Part shown: positions 25,875-34,807 of the stretch, piece by piece
Numbering within the stretch: the first letter of the stretch is position 1
Layout: the number at the start of each line of letters is the position of its first letter
Notes under the pieces: generated by a model
What the model was told of the DNA's origin: nothing
The model's input: only the letters and a program-made list of their open reading frames with translations
The model's database searches: none
Translations under genes and position numbers: made by a program
NCBI RefSeq assembly: GCF_015354735.1
Contig: NZ_JACEFJ010000014.1
Coordinates: 1-64,000, forward strand
DNA from: Pararhodonellum marinum
GTDB taxonomy: Bacteria; Bacteroidota; Bacteroidia; Cytophagales; Cyclobacteriaceae
Direction of reading: 5' to 3'
Length of the DNA stretch: 64,000 nt

Positions 25875-26270
25875 TTAATCTTGCTCAGCCAATATCTCTT
25901 CCCCGGTTTTGGTCGGGGGAAGACTTTCTAGTTCCTCCATGGTGAATAAGCGGGAGCGAATCATGAAACGAATTCCCATTGGGATTTCTATTGAGAAACT
26001 GCTTCCCCTTCCAGGAGTCACATCTAATGTCAACTGTGTATGTTTCCAATATTGAAATTGATCTGCACTCATAAAAAAGTCGCATCCATATACTTCTCCC
26101 AACCATACATCCTGACTGCCTACTTTGAAGTCTCCTTTTTCAAAACACATGGGCGAAGATCCATCACAACAGCCTCCACTTTGGTGAAACATCAATTCTG
26201 TTCCAAACCTTTTCTTGAGTTGGTCAATGGTATCTTTGGCTTTGTCGGTGATCAATACGCGAGGGGTCAT
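25875..26270 (-). CDS. DUF779 protein, aldehyde-dehydrogenase partner
   Basis: 131 residues from the Met at 26270 (MTPRVLITDKAKDTI); this matches the family length of about 120-130 and avoids a 29-residue extension that would run into the terminator. The conserved HQSGGCCDGSSPMCF (three Cys, two adjacent) may bind metal or an acyl group. DUF779 genes typically sit next to ExaC-like aldehyde dehydrogenases, as here. The exact role is not established. Confidence 0.85.
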   Translation of the reverse strand: MTPRVLITDKAKDTIDQLKKRFGTELMFHQSGGCCDGSSPMCFEKGDFKVGSQDVWLGEVYGCDFFMSADQFQYWKHTQLTLDVTPGRGSSFSIEIPMGIRFMIRSRLFTMEELESLPPTKTGEEILAEQD

Positions 26271-26292
26271 TTGGGGTAGGGTTGGAGTTAAA

Positions 26293-26336
26293 GAAAAAAA
26301 ATGGAGCAAAGGATCTACAAAGAAATCCTTTGCTCC
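26293..26336 (-). terminator. Rho-independent terminator after the aldehyde dehydrogenase gene
   Basis: A perfect 12-bp inverted repeat, GGAGCAAAGGAT (26303-26314) and ATCCTTTGCTCC (26325-26336), followed on the minus strand by a T-run (complement of 26293-26301). It lies between the dehydrogenase and DUF779 genes. Partial read-through would place DUF779 under weaker expression. Confidence 0.88.
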
Positions 26337-26343
26337 GGATCTA

Positions 26344-27870
26344 TTAGAAGAAACCAAGTTTTTCTTTGCTGTAGGAAATCAGCATATTTTTGGTCTGACG
26401 GTAATGGTTAAGCATCATCAAATGATTCTCTCTTCCGAAACCTGACTTTTTGTACCCGCCAAAAGGTGCATGTGCTGGATAGGCATGGTAACAGTTTACC
26501 CAAACCCGACCCGCTTTGATGGCTCTGGGTACTTGGTAAAGCTCATGTGCATCTCTGGACCATAGGCCAGCACCTAAGCCATACATGGTATCATTGGCAA
26601 TTTCAATGGCTTCCTCGGTGGTTTTAAACGTAGTGACCGAAGTGACAGGACCGAAGATTTCCTCTTGGAAAACACGCATCTTGTTGTGTCCTTTGAAAAT
26701 GGTCGGCTGAATGTAATAACCGGTTTCCAGTCCACTGTTCAATCCTGCTTTGTCACCGCCACAAAGAACCTGAGCGCCTTCCTGTTTGCCGATATCCAGA
26801 TAGGAAAGAATCTTTTCATATTGGTCATTGGACGCTTGGGCACCCATCATGGTGTCCTCAGCAAGCGGATGGCCCATTTTGATGGCTTTGGTTCTTTCAA
26901 TTACCCTGTCCATAAATGTATCATAGATGTCCTCGTGCACCAAAATTCTGGAAGGACAGGTACAGACCTCTCCTTGGTTTAAAGCAAACATTACTGCTCC
27001 CTCTATCGCCTTATCAAAGAACGCATCGTCTGCATCTGCCACTGACTTCATAAATATATTGGGCGATTTGCCACCCAACTCCATGGTCACGGGAATCAGG
27101 TTTTCCGAGGCATATTGCATGATCAATCTACCTGTGGTGGTTTCACCAGTGAAGGCGACTTTGGCAACCCGGGTAGAGGTGGCCAAAGGTTTGCCTGCTT
27201 CTGGCCCAAAACCAGTAACAACATTCAGCACCCCTGGAGGAAGCACATCCGCGATCAATTCCATCAATACCATGATGCTGGTAGGCGTTTGTTCTGCGGG
27301 TTTTACTACCGTACAACAACCCGCTGCCAGGGCAGGGGCAATCTTCCAAGTAGCCATCAAAAGGGGGAAATTCCATGGGATGATCTGGCCCACTACTCCA
27401 AGTGGCTCCTGAAGGGCAATACTTACCGTATGTTCATCATGTTCGGAAATACTGCTTTCATCTGCCCTAATCACGCCAGCAAAATACCGGAAGTGGTCTA
27501 CACAAAGTGGAAGATCGGCAGCCCTTGTTTCCCGTAATGCTTTGCCATTGTCAATGGTTTCGATTCTGGCCAACATCTCCAGATTTTCTTCTATGATATC
27601 GGCAATCTTGTTGAGCAACTTGCTTCTTTCTGCGGCAGATGTAACAGACCACTTGGTGAAAGCTTCATGGGCAGCATCTAGTGCCTTCTCTATATCTACT
27701 TTGTTACCCCTTGCAGCTTTGGAAAAAGGCTTGCCATCAATGGGTGAGATGTTGTCAAAATATTCTCCGGAGTCTGGTGCTACCCATTTTCCTCCTATAA
27801 AATGATCATACTTTTCTTTGATTTTCGGCCTTTCTACAGGCTTGGATGTTGATAATGTTTCTGTTGACAT
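26344..27870 (-). CDS. NAD-dependent aldehyde dehydrogenase (ExaC/AldB-like)
   Basis: 508 residues from the Met at 27870 (MSTETLSTS); a start 12 codons upstream would add an unusual basic stretch. The catalytic Cys is in [11 protein letters not shown], the general base Glu in MELGGKSPN, and the cofactor-binding GFGPEAG and FTGETTTGR are present. EVCTCPSR is typical of acetaldehyde or long-chain aldehyde dehydrogenases of the ExaC/AldB type. It oxidises aldehydes to acids with NAD+. The divergent AraC gene (28104) is its likely activator; the 234 bases between hold both promoters. Confidence 0.9.
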   Translation of the reverse strand: MSTETLSTSKPVERPKIKEKYDHFIGGKWVAPDSGEYFDNISPIDGKPFSKAARGNKVDIEKALDAAHEAFTKWSVTSAAERSKLLNKIADIIEENLEMLARIETIDNGKALRETRAADLPLCVDHFRYFAGVIRADESSISEHDEHTVSIALQEPLGVVGQIIPWNFPLLMATWKIAPALAAGCCTVVKPAEQTPTSIMVLMELIADVLPPGVLNVVTGFGPEAGKPLATSTRVAKVAFTGETTTGRLIMQYASENLIPVTMELGGKSPNIFMKSVADADDAFFDKAIEGAVMFALNQGEVCTCPSRILVHEDIYDTFMDRVIERTKAIKMGHPLAEDTMMGAQASNDQYEKILSYLDIGKQEGAQVLCGGDKAGLNSGLETGYYIQPTIFKGHNKMRVFQEEIFGPVTSVTTFKTTEEAIEIANDTMYGLGAGLWSRDAHELYQVPRAIKAGRVWVNCYHAYPAHAPFGGYKKSGFGRENHLMMLNHYRQTKNMLISYSKEKLGFF

Positions 27871-28103
27871 AATTAATGTTATTTTGGATTTGATCAAATT
27901 TCTCAAATAAACAACTTAAAAAATCCACCAATCGCATCATATTATCCACCTAACATGATCCTTGATTGACGTTTTTTATGACAAACCCTCAACCTTTGGT
28001 CTTTCTTTTCGATTATGTATAGGGGATCTGTTTGGATTTCCCCTTTCAAATGAAGGTTAATTTGCCTCAGAATTTGTATCTTTAATCGAGACAACAATTA
28101 CCA

Positions 28104-29027
28104 ATGACCCATACTAACTTTATTGCCGGAGTACCTTGGCGAAATGACAGGGACTTAAAAACATTGGTGGAAAATCGCACCACCTATACTTTAAACAATT
28201 GCGAACTCAATATTTTTGAAACCCATCAAGAGGCCAAAGATGTCAATCTTCGATTTGGAGATTTGGTATTGACGACCATGCTGAAGGGTAAGAAAGTCAT
28301 GCATTTGTTTGACAGACCGGGTTTTGATTACCTGCCTGGTGAATCGGTAATCGTGCCTCCCAATGAAATGATGAAGATTGATTTTCCTGAGGCCCAGTGG
28401 AACAATCCCACCCAATGCATCGCTTTGTCCATTTCCAAGGAAATGATTGAAAACACGTTTAACCTTCTGAATGAAAAGTATCCCAATAAAATGATGACTC
28501 AAGAATGGGGACTTGACCTATCCTATTTTCACTTGATCAATACCAAAGACCTTTCAGAAATCATCAACAGATTTATCAGGATAGGGGTCAAAGAAAGATC
28601 CAAAGAAAAGGATGTCATTGCTTCATTGGCATTGAAGGAATTGTTGATCCGATTGACGCAAACTCAGGCAAGGGAAATGCTTGAGATGACTTATAAGGAC
28701 ATTGCTTCAAGCAACAGATTGGGATTTGTGGTGGAATTCATTAAAAACAACATCAGGGAAAACCTGACCTTAGATACCCTCAGTCAAAAAGCATGCATGA
28801 GCAAACCACATTTTTCAAGGACTTTTAAGCAGGAATTGGGCATGACACCTATGGAATTTATTCAGAATGAGCGGCTTAAACTGGCAGAACAATATTTAAA
28901 AATGGGAGATTTTCAAATTCAAGAAGTAGGATATATGTCTGGATTCAGCAATATCACTTACTTTATCAGGGTGTTCAAAAACGAATTTGGGTGCACACCG
29001 AAGGTTTTTAAGAAAAAATCGAATTAA
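28104..29027 (+). CDS. AraC-family activator, divergent from aldehyde dehydrogenase
   Basis: 307 residues. The N-terminal sensor part (about 1-190, with LKGKKVMHLFDRPGFDYLPGESVIVPPNE) resembles PF06719-type AraC sensors found next to alcohol and aldehyde dehydrogenases. The C-terminal domain has two helix-turn-helices (LTLDTLSQKACMSKPHFSRTFKQELGMTPMEFI and FQIQEVGYMSGFSNITYFIRVFKNEFGCTP). Position and type suggest it turns on the dehydrogenase when aldehyde or alcohol is present. Confidence 0.88.
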   Translation: MTHTNFIAGVPWRNDRDLKTLVENRTTYTLNNCELNIFETHQEAKDVNLRFGDLVLTTMLKGKKVMHLFDRPGFDYLPGESVIVPPNEMMKIDFPEAQWNNPTQCIALSISKEMIENTFNLLNEKYPNKMMTQEWGLDLSYFHLINTKDLSEIINRFIRIGVKERSKEKDVIASLALKELLIRLTQTQAREMLEMTYKDIASSNRLGFVVEFIKNNIRENLTLDTLSQKACMSKPHFSRTFKQELGMTPMEFIQNERLKLAEQYLKMGDFQIQEVGYMSGFSNITYFIRVFKNEFGCTPKVFKKKSN

Positions 29028-29195
29028 CCAAATAATCATTGGGTTTTAAATTTTTAGTACAAAATAAATTACCATTTTCATGGTATTTAAGATAGTATTT
29101 GGTAAGTTTAGAAAATTTTGGTGCTTAAAAGTTAAGAAAATAATGCAAAACGCCAAAGTTTGTATGGCTGTAGTCAGTTACAAATAAACCCAGCA

Positions 29196-29228
29196 AAGGA
29201 GTCTTTTAAGCAGACTCCTTTTTTTTTG
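29196..29228 (+). terminator. Rho-independent terminator
   Basis: AAGGAGTC (29196-29203), a 9-base loop, GACTCCTT (29213-29220) and a run of T to 29228. It lies about 170 bases after the AraC stop codon and is oriented to end that transcript. The 29028-29802 stretch also holds the repeat at 29424-29620 and the operator at 29764-29785, and no gene. Confidence 0.85.
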
Positions 29229-29423
29229 GTTAAAATTTAAACCTCATTTTTAAAAAATCGTGTAGACTTTTGATAATTTGGTTAAAAAATGAACCTAGGA
29301 CCTTCTGATTTTTTTTTGATTAATTCTCTGGTCTATAAAATTACCTGATCTTATATTTTTTTGTTCCATTCCGATAACTTGAATGAAAAATCAAACCCCA
29401 TTCTAATTTTCATATTTTTTTAA

Positions 29424-29620
29424 ATGGTTATCCGCTTCTTTGCCAATAGCCGAATATTTCGGAAGCTTGGCGTCGGTCAGGCCCGCCAGTAGTCGGTCAG
29501 GCCCGCCAGTAGTCGGTCAGGCCCGCCAGTAGTCGGTCAGGCCCGCCAGTAGTCGGGCAGGCCCGCCAGTAGTCGGGCAGGCCCGCCAGTAGTCGGGCAG
29601 GGATGTGCCGGACCTTTCAG
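29424..29620 (+). repeat. Dispersed repeat, copy B, with 20-bp tandem array
   Basis: The ends (ATGGTTATCCGCTT at 29424 and GGATGTGCCGGAC-TTTCAG at 29601-29620) match copy A at 1-109 in inverted orientation. The middle holds six full copies and one half copy of GCCCGCCAGTAGTCGGTCAG from 29471 to 29600. The early units have GGTCAG and the later ones GGGCAG, so units of the same kind are adjacent, as expected from slippage or unequal exchange. Units are head to tail with no spacers. It has a much higher GC content than its surroundings and no ORF. Confidence 0.9.
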
Positions 29621-29763
29621 TTTGCTGGCGAGAATTATATTGAATTACCATTTTACTGGCATCATTGCGTACAAACATGTTTTTTTTTCAAATCCTCATT
29701 GTAATCATGAAGTCAGAAATATTCAATTGAAATTTTCTTCTGCTATGACAATTTGAATACGCC

Positions 29764-29785
29764 CCAACTTGTATATACAAGTTGG
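29764..29785 (+). promoter_or_regulatory. GntR/HutC-type operator, 22-bp perfect palindrome
   Basis: A perfect palindrome with centre TTGTATATACAA and outer CCAAC/GTTGG arms, 17 bases upstream of the GntR start codon at 29803. The core GT-AT-AT-AC fits the consensus known for the HutC branch of GntR regulators, the branch of the adjacent protein. Position suggests autoregulation and control of the downstream sugar genes. It overlaps an earlier in-frame start (29782), another reason to prefer 29803. Confidence 0.85.
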
Positions 29786-29802
29786 AATTCCTATTTTTGG
29801 TT

Positions 29803-30516
29803 ATGGAAACCTTTAAATACAGGGAACTGCATCAACTGCTCAAATCCCAAATCATCGAAGGAATGTATAAAGAAGGGGATTTGCTTCCCTCGGAAAATGA
29901 ATTGTCTTCTTCACATGACATGACCAGGTCCACTGTGAGGCAGGCCCTTCAAAAAATGGAAAAAGAGGGCTATATCATCAAAAGAAAAGGGAAAGGCAGC
30001 ATTGTAAATCTTAAGAAAAGGCGTTTGGGACTTTTGTCTTTTAAAGGTTTTTCGGAGGTAATCAGTCATACGGATGAAAAAGTCAACAATCATATTTTGG
30101 AGGGGCCAGTGTTGCAATCTTGGCCGGATGATTTTTTTTATGCCCTTTCAGATGCTGAATTAGAAGCCGAGTGTGTTTTTCTTCATAGGCTCAGGTTGAT
30201 TGACCTAGCCCCCATTATGTTGGAATATACCTATATACCAAACCTTGACCTACCCAGATTCACAGACAAAAAACTTACCAACGACTCGTTGTTTGCCACG
30301 CTTGCCCTGAATTATGACATCGAAATTGTGTCCATGGATCAAGAAGTACGAGCGATCAAAGCTGACAAAGAATTGGCATCTTATTTAGAGACTGAAGCAG
30401 GAGAACCTATTCTTCATGCATACAGAAAATATGGAACTTCCAGAAGGGACCTTTTCATTTACAGTTCCCTGTTTTTCAACACAGATTCCTTTGCCATCGG
30501 AAGCTACTTTAAATAG
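29803..30516 (+). CDS. GntR-family regulator, HutC type (UTRA domain)
   Basis: 237 residues from the Met at 29803 (METFKYRELH). The N-terminal winged helix has the family pattern (LLPSENELSSSHDMTRSTVRQALQKMEKEGYIIKRKGKGSIV). The C-terminal part (about 80-235, with CVFLHRLRLIDLAPIMLEYTYIP and ILHAYRKYGTSRRDLFIYSSLFFNTDSF) is a UTRA ligand domain, which binds small metabolites such as sugar phosphates. It is the first gene of a cluster with aldolase, kinase and isomerase genes and has a palindromic operator in front. Confidence 0.92.
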   Translation: METFKYRELHQLLKSQIIEGMYKEGDLLPSENELSSSHDMTRSTVRQALQKMEKEGYIIKRKGKGSIVNLKKRRLGLLSFKGFSEVISHTDEKVNNHILEGPVLQSWPDDFFYALSDAELEAECVFLHRLRLIDLAPIMLEYTYIPNLDLPRFTDKKLTNDSLFATLALNYDIEIVSMDQEVRAIKADKELASYLETEAGEPILHAYRKYGTSRRDLFIYSSLFFNTDSFAIGSYFK

Positions 30517-30545
30517 AAATCCTCAAAAGTTAAACAATAAACAAC

Positions 30546-31304
30546 ATGTTAAAAGAAGTCAAAGAACTCGCCAAAATGATAGACCACAGTTTGTTGCATC
30601 CCACGATGACGGACAAAGACCTCAAAGAAGGATGTGAATTGGCCAAACATTACGATGCAGCTTCAGTCTGTATCAAACCTTATGCGGTCAAAGACGCAAT
30701 CAAATGGCTGGAAGGTTCGGATGTCATGGTCTGTACTGTGATAGGATTTCCCCATGGAAATAGCAGCACAGATGTAAAAGTCTATGAAACCGAAAAAGCC
30801 TGTCAAGAGGGTGCTGTAGAAATCGATATGGTGGTCAATGTAGGCAAAGTCCTTCAGGAAGACTGGGCATATGTGAGTAAGGAAATTCAAGCGATTGTAG
30901 CAATCACTAAAAAGCATAAAGCCGCATTGAAGGTGATTTTTGAGAATGACTATTTGCCTGAGGACAAGTACAAGATCAAACTCTGTGAAATCTGCAGTGC
31001 TGCCCAAGTGGAATTTGTCAAGACATCCACAGGCTATGGTTTTATCAAAGGAAGCGATGGCAAATACAGTTATGAAGGCGCCACGGAACATGATTTGAAA
31101 TTGATGAGGAAACACAGCGCCCCTGATGTGCAGATCAAAGCTGCCGGTGGGGTAAGGACCTTGGAGGATTTGCTCAAAATAAAATCCTGGGGAGTGACAA
31201 GGATTGGGGCAACTGCCACTGCTGCCATTTTGGAAGATGCCAAAAGGAAATACGGTGCTGAAACCGGTGATAAGCCTAATTTCAAAGAAGGTGTGGGTTA
31301 TTAA
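30546..31304 (+). CDS. deoC: Deoxyribose-phosphate aldolase (DeoC family)
   Basis: 252 residues, a TIM barrel. The class I aldolase residues are visible: Asp94 (EIDMVVNVG), Schiff-base Lys159 (FVKTSTGYG) and Lys198 (IKAAGGVR). The usual reaction splits 2-deoxyribose 5-phosphate into acetaldehyde and glyceraldehyde 3-phosphate. Instead of nucleoside phosphorylase genes, the neighbours are a GntR regulator, a PfkB kinase and an IolE-like isomerase, so the true substrate may be another deoxy sugar phosphate. It starts 29 bases after the GntR gene. Confidence 0.88.
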   Translation: MLKEVKELAKMIDHSLLHPTMTDKDLKEGCELAKHYDAASVCIKPYAVKDAIKWLEGSDVMVCTVIGFPHGNSSTDVKVYETEKACQEGAVEIDMVVNVGKVLQEDWAYVSKEIQAIVAITKKHKAALKVIFENDYLPEDKYKIKLCEICSAAQVEFVKTSTGYGFIKGSDGKYSYEGATEHDLKLMRKHSAPDVQIKAAGGVRTLEDLLKIKSWGVTRIGATATAAILEDAKRKYGAETGDKPNFKEGVGY

Positions 31305-31313
31305 GGCATTTTT

Positions 31314-32429
31314 ATGGTCTCCAAAAATTTGCATGAATCCCGAGCCTTATTGAAAAAACTGGCCGAAAAGTTAAATGACCAAAAAATTGACCAATCCGTC
31401 ATGATTGGTTTTGATGGATATGTGGATAGTCTTTATCGGGTCATTCAGAAAAAATCCGGGGTAGAAAACCACTTTTTTTCCAATATCTCAAGTTTTTCCG
31501 ACCATATCAAAACCCTTTCAGGAAAGAGTGGACAAGTAGAATTATCCCTCAAAGAAATAAAAATCGGGGGAAACGCGCCCATCATGTCCCAAGCGATGGG
31601 TGCGATTGGATTTCAAGTTCATTGTATGGGCACTTTAGGTTATCCCAATATTCACCCCGTTTTCGACGATTTTCACCCGAATATTCAAATTCACAGTTTG
31701 GCCAACCCGGGACAATCAGATGCATTCGAATTCCAAGATGGCAAATTGATCTTTTCTGATTGTGGTTCTTTTGATGAGCTGAACTGGGAAAAAGTCAAAA
31801 GAAGAGTGGGGGTAAGTAAGTTAAAGGAAATTTACCTTGACAGCCATTTGGTTGCGGCTGTGGATTGGGTCAATCTTCCACACGCTTCCAATATATGGAC
31901 TGGGCTTTTGGAAGAAATTGTAAAGCCAAATGGACCCAAAGACAAGAAGTTCTTTTTCGACCTTTGCGATCCTTCCAGAAAATCCAACCATGAAATCAGG
32001 GAAGCCCTTCAGATCATTTCCAGCTACACTGATTTTGGGGAAGTGACCCTAGGTCTCAATGAAAACGAAACGAATATCGTCTTCGCTGCATTGGAAAATG
32101 CAAGAAAAAAGGAATCTTCGATGGAAGAAAAAGCCAAGGTAATTTTTGATACCATGACAATTTCTTGCTTATTGATTCACCCTACCAATAGAAGTTTTGC
32201 AATTACCCAAAAAGGTGAGGTGAGAGTTGAAGGGAAATTGGTTGAAGAACCCAAGATCCTGACAGGAGGCGGCGACAATTTCAATGCAGGATATGCCTTG
32301 GGTTGGTTATTGGATTTGGAATTGGAAGAGAGGCTATTGCTGGGCATGGGCTGTTCCGGGGCCTATATCCAAAATGGAAGGAGTCCGAATTTAAGCGAAT
32401 TGGGCGAATACTTGGAATCGTGGTTGTAA
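31314..32429 (+). CDS. PfkB-family carbohydrate kinase
   Basis: 371 residues. The substrate-binding start (IGFDGYVDSLYRV) and the C-terminal PfkB signature (ILTGGGDNFNAGYALGWLL) are present. The signature has Gly-Gly-Gly-Asp instead of Gly-Ala-Gly-Asp; the catalytic Asp is kept. Both ends are longer than in ribokinase. It starts nine bases after the aldolase stop and would supply the sugar phosphate the aldolase uses. The exact sugar is unknown. Confidence 0.85.
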   Translation: MVSKNLHESRALLKKLAEKLNDQKIDQSVMIGFDGYVDSLYRVIQKKSGVENHFFSNISSFSDHIKTLSGKSGQVELSLKEIKIGGNAPIMSQAMGAIGFQVHCMGTLGYPNIHPVFDDFHPNIQIHSLANPGQSDAFEFQDGKLIFSDCGSFDELNWEKVKRRVGVSKLKEIYLDSHLVAAVDWVNLPHASNIWTGLLEEIVKPNGPKDKKFFFDLCDPSRKSNHEIREALQIISSYTDFGEVTLGLNENETNIVFAALENARKKESSMEEKAKVIFDTMTISCLLIHPTNRSFAITQKGEVRVEGKLVEEPKILTGGGDNFNAGYALGWLLDLELEERLLLGMGCSGAYIQNGRSPNLSELGEYLESWL

Positions 32430-32566
32430 CGCTGATTGGGCTGATGGTCGCAGATTTTTATATGGATTTTTGGAACAGGATCACACGTGTGTTATTTTCG
32501 ATGGAAAGCTAATTATAACAGAATTAAATCAGTGTATATCCGCTAAATCAGCGTAATCAGCGTTCC
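32427..32566. repeat. Inverted pair of AACGCTGATT-type intergenic repeats
   Basis: The left arm begins AACGCTGATTGGGCTGAT at the kinase stop codon (near 32428). The right arm (32536-32566) read on the minus strand begins GGAACGCTGATTACGCTGAT and continues into TAGCGGATATACACTGATT. The arms are about 30 bases each and diverged; the DNA between could form a large stem-loop. This sequence type is a known kind of intergenic repeat across Bacteroidota. It separates the kinase gene from the isomerase gene. Confidence 0.65.
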
Positions 32567-32596
32567 AAAAAAACATCAACCTAAAATTCATCCCAA

Positions 32597-33514
32597 ATGC
32601 TTAACCTTGGATTTGTAAGTGCCATTCTTGCCGAAAAGTCTTTTGAGGAAGTCATAGACTTTGCTGCTGCCAATCAATTTGAATGTGTGGAAATCATGTG
32701 CTGGCCAAAAGGCAAAGCGGAAAGAAGGTATGCTGGGGTCACGCATATCGATGTAGACACCCTTGATGAGAGCAAGATCGGCTACCTAAAAGATTATGCA
32801 GGAAACAAAGGGATTTACATTTCAGGTTTAGGCTATTACCCCAATCCTTTGGACGCAGATCAGGAAAAAAGCGACTTTTATTTTGCCCATATCAAAAAAG
32901 TTATCCAATCCGCCAGCAAAATGGGTCTTGAAGTTGTCAACACCTTTATAGGAGCCGACCATACCAAAAGCATATCCGAAAATCTAAAAACCTTTGCCAA
33001 AAGATGGCCAGCTATCATCAAGTTTGCCGAAGACCTCAACATCAAAATTGCCATTGAAAACTGTCCGATGTATTTTACTGCCGACGAATGGCCAAGCGGA
33101 AAAAACCTGGCGCATACCCCAGCCATTTGGGATGAAATGTTTTCTATTATTCCTTCAGATAACTTCGGCTTGAATTACGATCCCTCTCATTTGGTCTGGC
33201 AACAGATGGATGAGATACAACCCATTTATGATTACAAGGACAAGCTATTTCATATCCATCTCAAAGATGCCAAAGTGTACCGGGACAAACTCAACCATGT
33301 GGGAACCATGGCTCATCCTTTAGAATACCACTCCCCAAAATTGCCCGGATTGGGGGATGTGCATTGGAGAAATTTCTTTTCTGCTTTGACATCGGTGGGC
33401 TATAGAGGCCCAGTTTGTATAGAAGTTGAGGACAAGGCCTATGAAAAAACCGAAGCCGATAAATTCAAAGCAATTCTGACAAGTAGGAATTATTTAAGGC
33501 AATTTTTGGGGTAG
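32597..33514 (+). CDS. Sugar phosphate isomerase/epimerase (IolE/AP-endonuclease-2 fold)
   Basis: 305 residues, a TIM barrel with the metal site of this family: Glu in IAIENCPM, Asp and His in NYDPSHL, His in FHIHLKDAK and Glu in IEVEDKAY. Relatives isomerise, epimerise or dehydrate sugars and inositols. It follows the kinase gene by 167 bases and closes the GntR cluster. Together the enzymes could isomerise, phosphorylate and cleave an incoming deoxy sugar or polyol. The last 18 codons occur again in diverged form at 35328-35384. Confidence 0.85.
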   Translation: MLNLGFVSAILAEKSFEEVIDFAAANQFECVEIMCWPKGKAERRYAGVTHIDVDTLDESKIGYLKDYAGNKGIYISGLGYYPNPLDADQEKSDFYFAHIKKVIQSASKMGLEVVNTFIGADHTKSISENLKTFAKRWPAIIKFAEDLNIKIAIENCPMYFTADEWPSGKNLAHTPAIWDEMFSIIPSDNFGLNYDPSHLVWQQMDEIQPIYDYKDKLFHIHLKDAKVYRDKLNHVGTMAHPLEYHSPKLPGLGDVHWRNFFSALTSVGYRGPVCIEVEDKAYEKTEADKFKAILTSRNYLRQFLG

Positions 33515-33530
33515 GCATATTGACTCAGGG
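33458..33530 (+). repeat. 3' end of isomerase gene, direct-repeat copy 1
   Basis: 73 bases running from the last 18 codons of the isomerase gene through its stop into the downstream region (to GCATATTGACT). They match 35328-35400 with about nine differences. The two copies flank 1.8 kb that carries two minus-strand genes. The remaining 33531-33808 holds no gene. Confidence 0.85.
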
Positions 33531-33808
33531 ATGTGAGACACACACATTAGCGATATAGTTTTCAGGGAAAGTCAAAGGAAAGTGTAAACCTTGAAAATGC
33601 AGGTTATAAGAACATAGTATTCTGTACCAACTACCAAGACTGTACCCATATTTGGTACTTTGATTTAGATGTCTTAATAGTAAAGTCTTAGGTGGATCCT
33701 CGTTTCGTATTATTATAATCAAAACCTAATCTCCCGTTACTCACATCTCATCTCTCATTCAATAGCATCCCGAACCGGGGCCACAACTAGCTGACTCCTG
33801 AATGGATA

Positions 33809-34390
33809 CTATTTCTTATTGGGAAATGTACCCGAAAAAGAAACACCAACTGAATTTCCCGAGAAAGTTTCCCCTTGTTGATCTTTATAGCTCATTGGTG
33901 TATAAGTCAAGGCGACCCACTTATATCCAAATTCAAATCGAGGGTTAGTCGTACTTGTATAAGATTCATCAGGGAAAACGCCATCACCTCTTAATTTAGG
34001 GTTCAAATGAGTGGTAATACCAACCCCAAACCTGAAGTCATCATTTATTTTCCAAAAGGGGGTCAAGTGAACAGGGAACCTCAAAAACATAATGTTTGCA
34101 TCATCTGCTGCTGTAGGGGACCACTTTAAACTTATGGCAGAGCGAAGCATAAACTGCTTTAAGTTGGCAAATTGCAATTCTCCACCAAAGCCCAAGTTGA
34201 TACCTTGGCCAGCCCGCATCGTTTGATCAGCACCATTGGTGAAGAATACTTGCAAGATTTCATCACCACCCCAATCGGCACCTCCTTCAATTAGAAATTT
34301 AGTAATAATTGGTTTCTCGGCATTTTGTGAGAATACCTGTGTTGCATTAAATAATAGGGCAAAGCACAAAGCAAGAAATACTTTTTTCAT
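33809..34390 (-). CDS. Secreted outer-membrane beta-barrel-like protein
   Basis: 193 residues. A signal peptide (1-21, ending TQVFSQN) is followed by strands with alternating hydrophobic residues: INLGFGGELQF, FMLRSAISLKW, RFGVGITTHL, RFEFGYKWVALTY and SVGVSFSGTF. It looks like a small barrel of the PF13568 type. Nothing indicates a substrate. It lies between the two direct repeats of the isomerase end. Confidence 0.6.
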   Translation of the reverse strand: MKKVFLALCFALLFNATQVFSQNAEKPIITKFLIEGGADWGGDEILQVFFTNGADQTMRAGQGINLGFGGELQFANLKQFMLRSAISLKWSPTAADDANIMFLRFPVHLTPFWKINDDFRFGVGITTHLNPKLRGDGVFPDESYTSTTNPRFEFGYKWVALTYTPMSYKDQQGETFSGNSVGVSFSGTFPNKK

Positions 34391-34807
34391 TTTTTTATAG
34401 AGTTGATAGATTTAGAAAAATGAACTTGATTTTAGGAAATGGGGTACGCAAATTATTTTGCAAATCAACAAGCTAAGAGGGACTGTGGGATTGCCATTAG
34501 GGGTGATAAATTAAGAGGTTAAACTTGAAATTGGCTAACAAAAATCAGGACAAATAGATAAAGAATTTTCTTTATAAATCCAGGATGATTTTATCGAAAT
34601 CTAGATAGAAATCTAATCATTTTCAATAGGCATATGATAAATTATTATTATCTGAAAAAGCTTAAAATAAACTGGCTATTATCCTCTTTTTTTTGAAGAA
34701 TTAGGATAGGTTAAAACCGTCCCAATGGTGCAGTTTTGGGTATAAGACTTAAACAAACATGAAATTATCTCCTATTCCTTCTGCATTGAATTTTTTAAAG
34801 ATATTCT
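34391..34807. other. AT-rich gene-free stretch
   Basis: 417 bases between two minus-strand secreted-protein genes. AT-rich; no ORF, clear terminator or repeat was found. It should hold the promoter of the 33809-34390 gene. Confidence 0.5.

Noticed and set aside
29471..29600. CRISPR-like tandem array
   Set aside because: The 20-bp units join head to tail with no unique spacers, and no cas gene is near. It is a simple tandem repeat.
30663..31334. 223-codon minus-strand frame opposite the deoC gene
   Set aside because: It is antisense to an aldolase with all active-site residues in place; it is rich in Phe, Ile and Cys as expected for a shadow frame.
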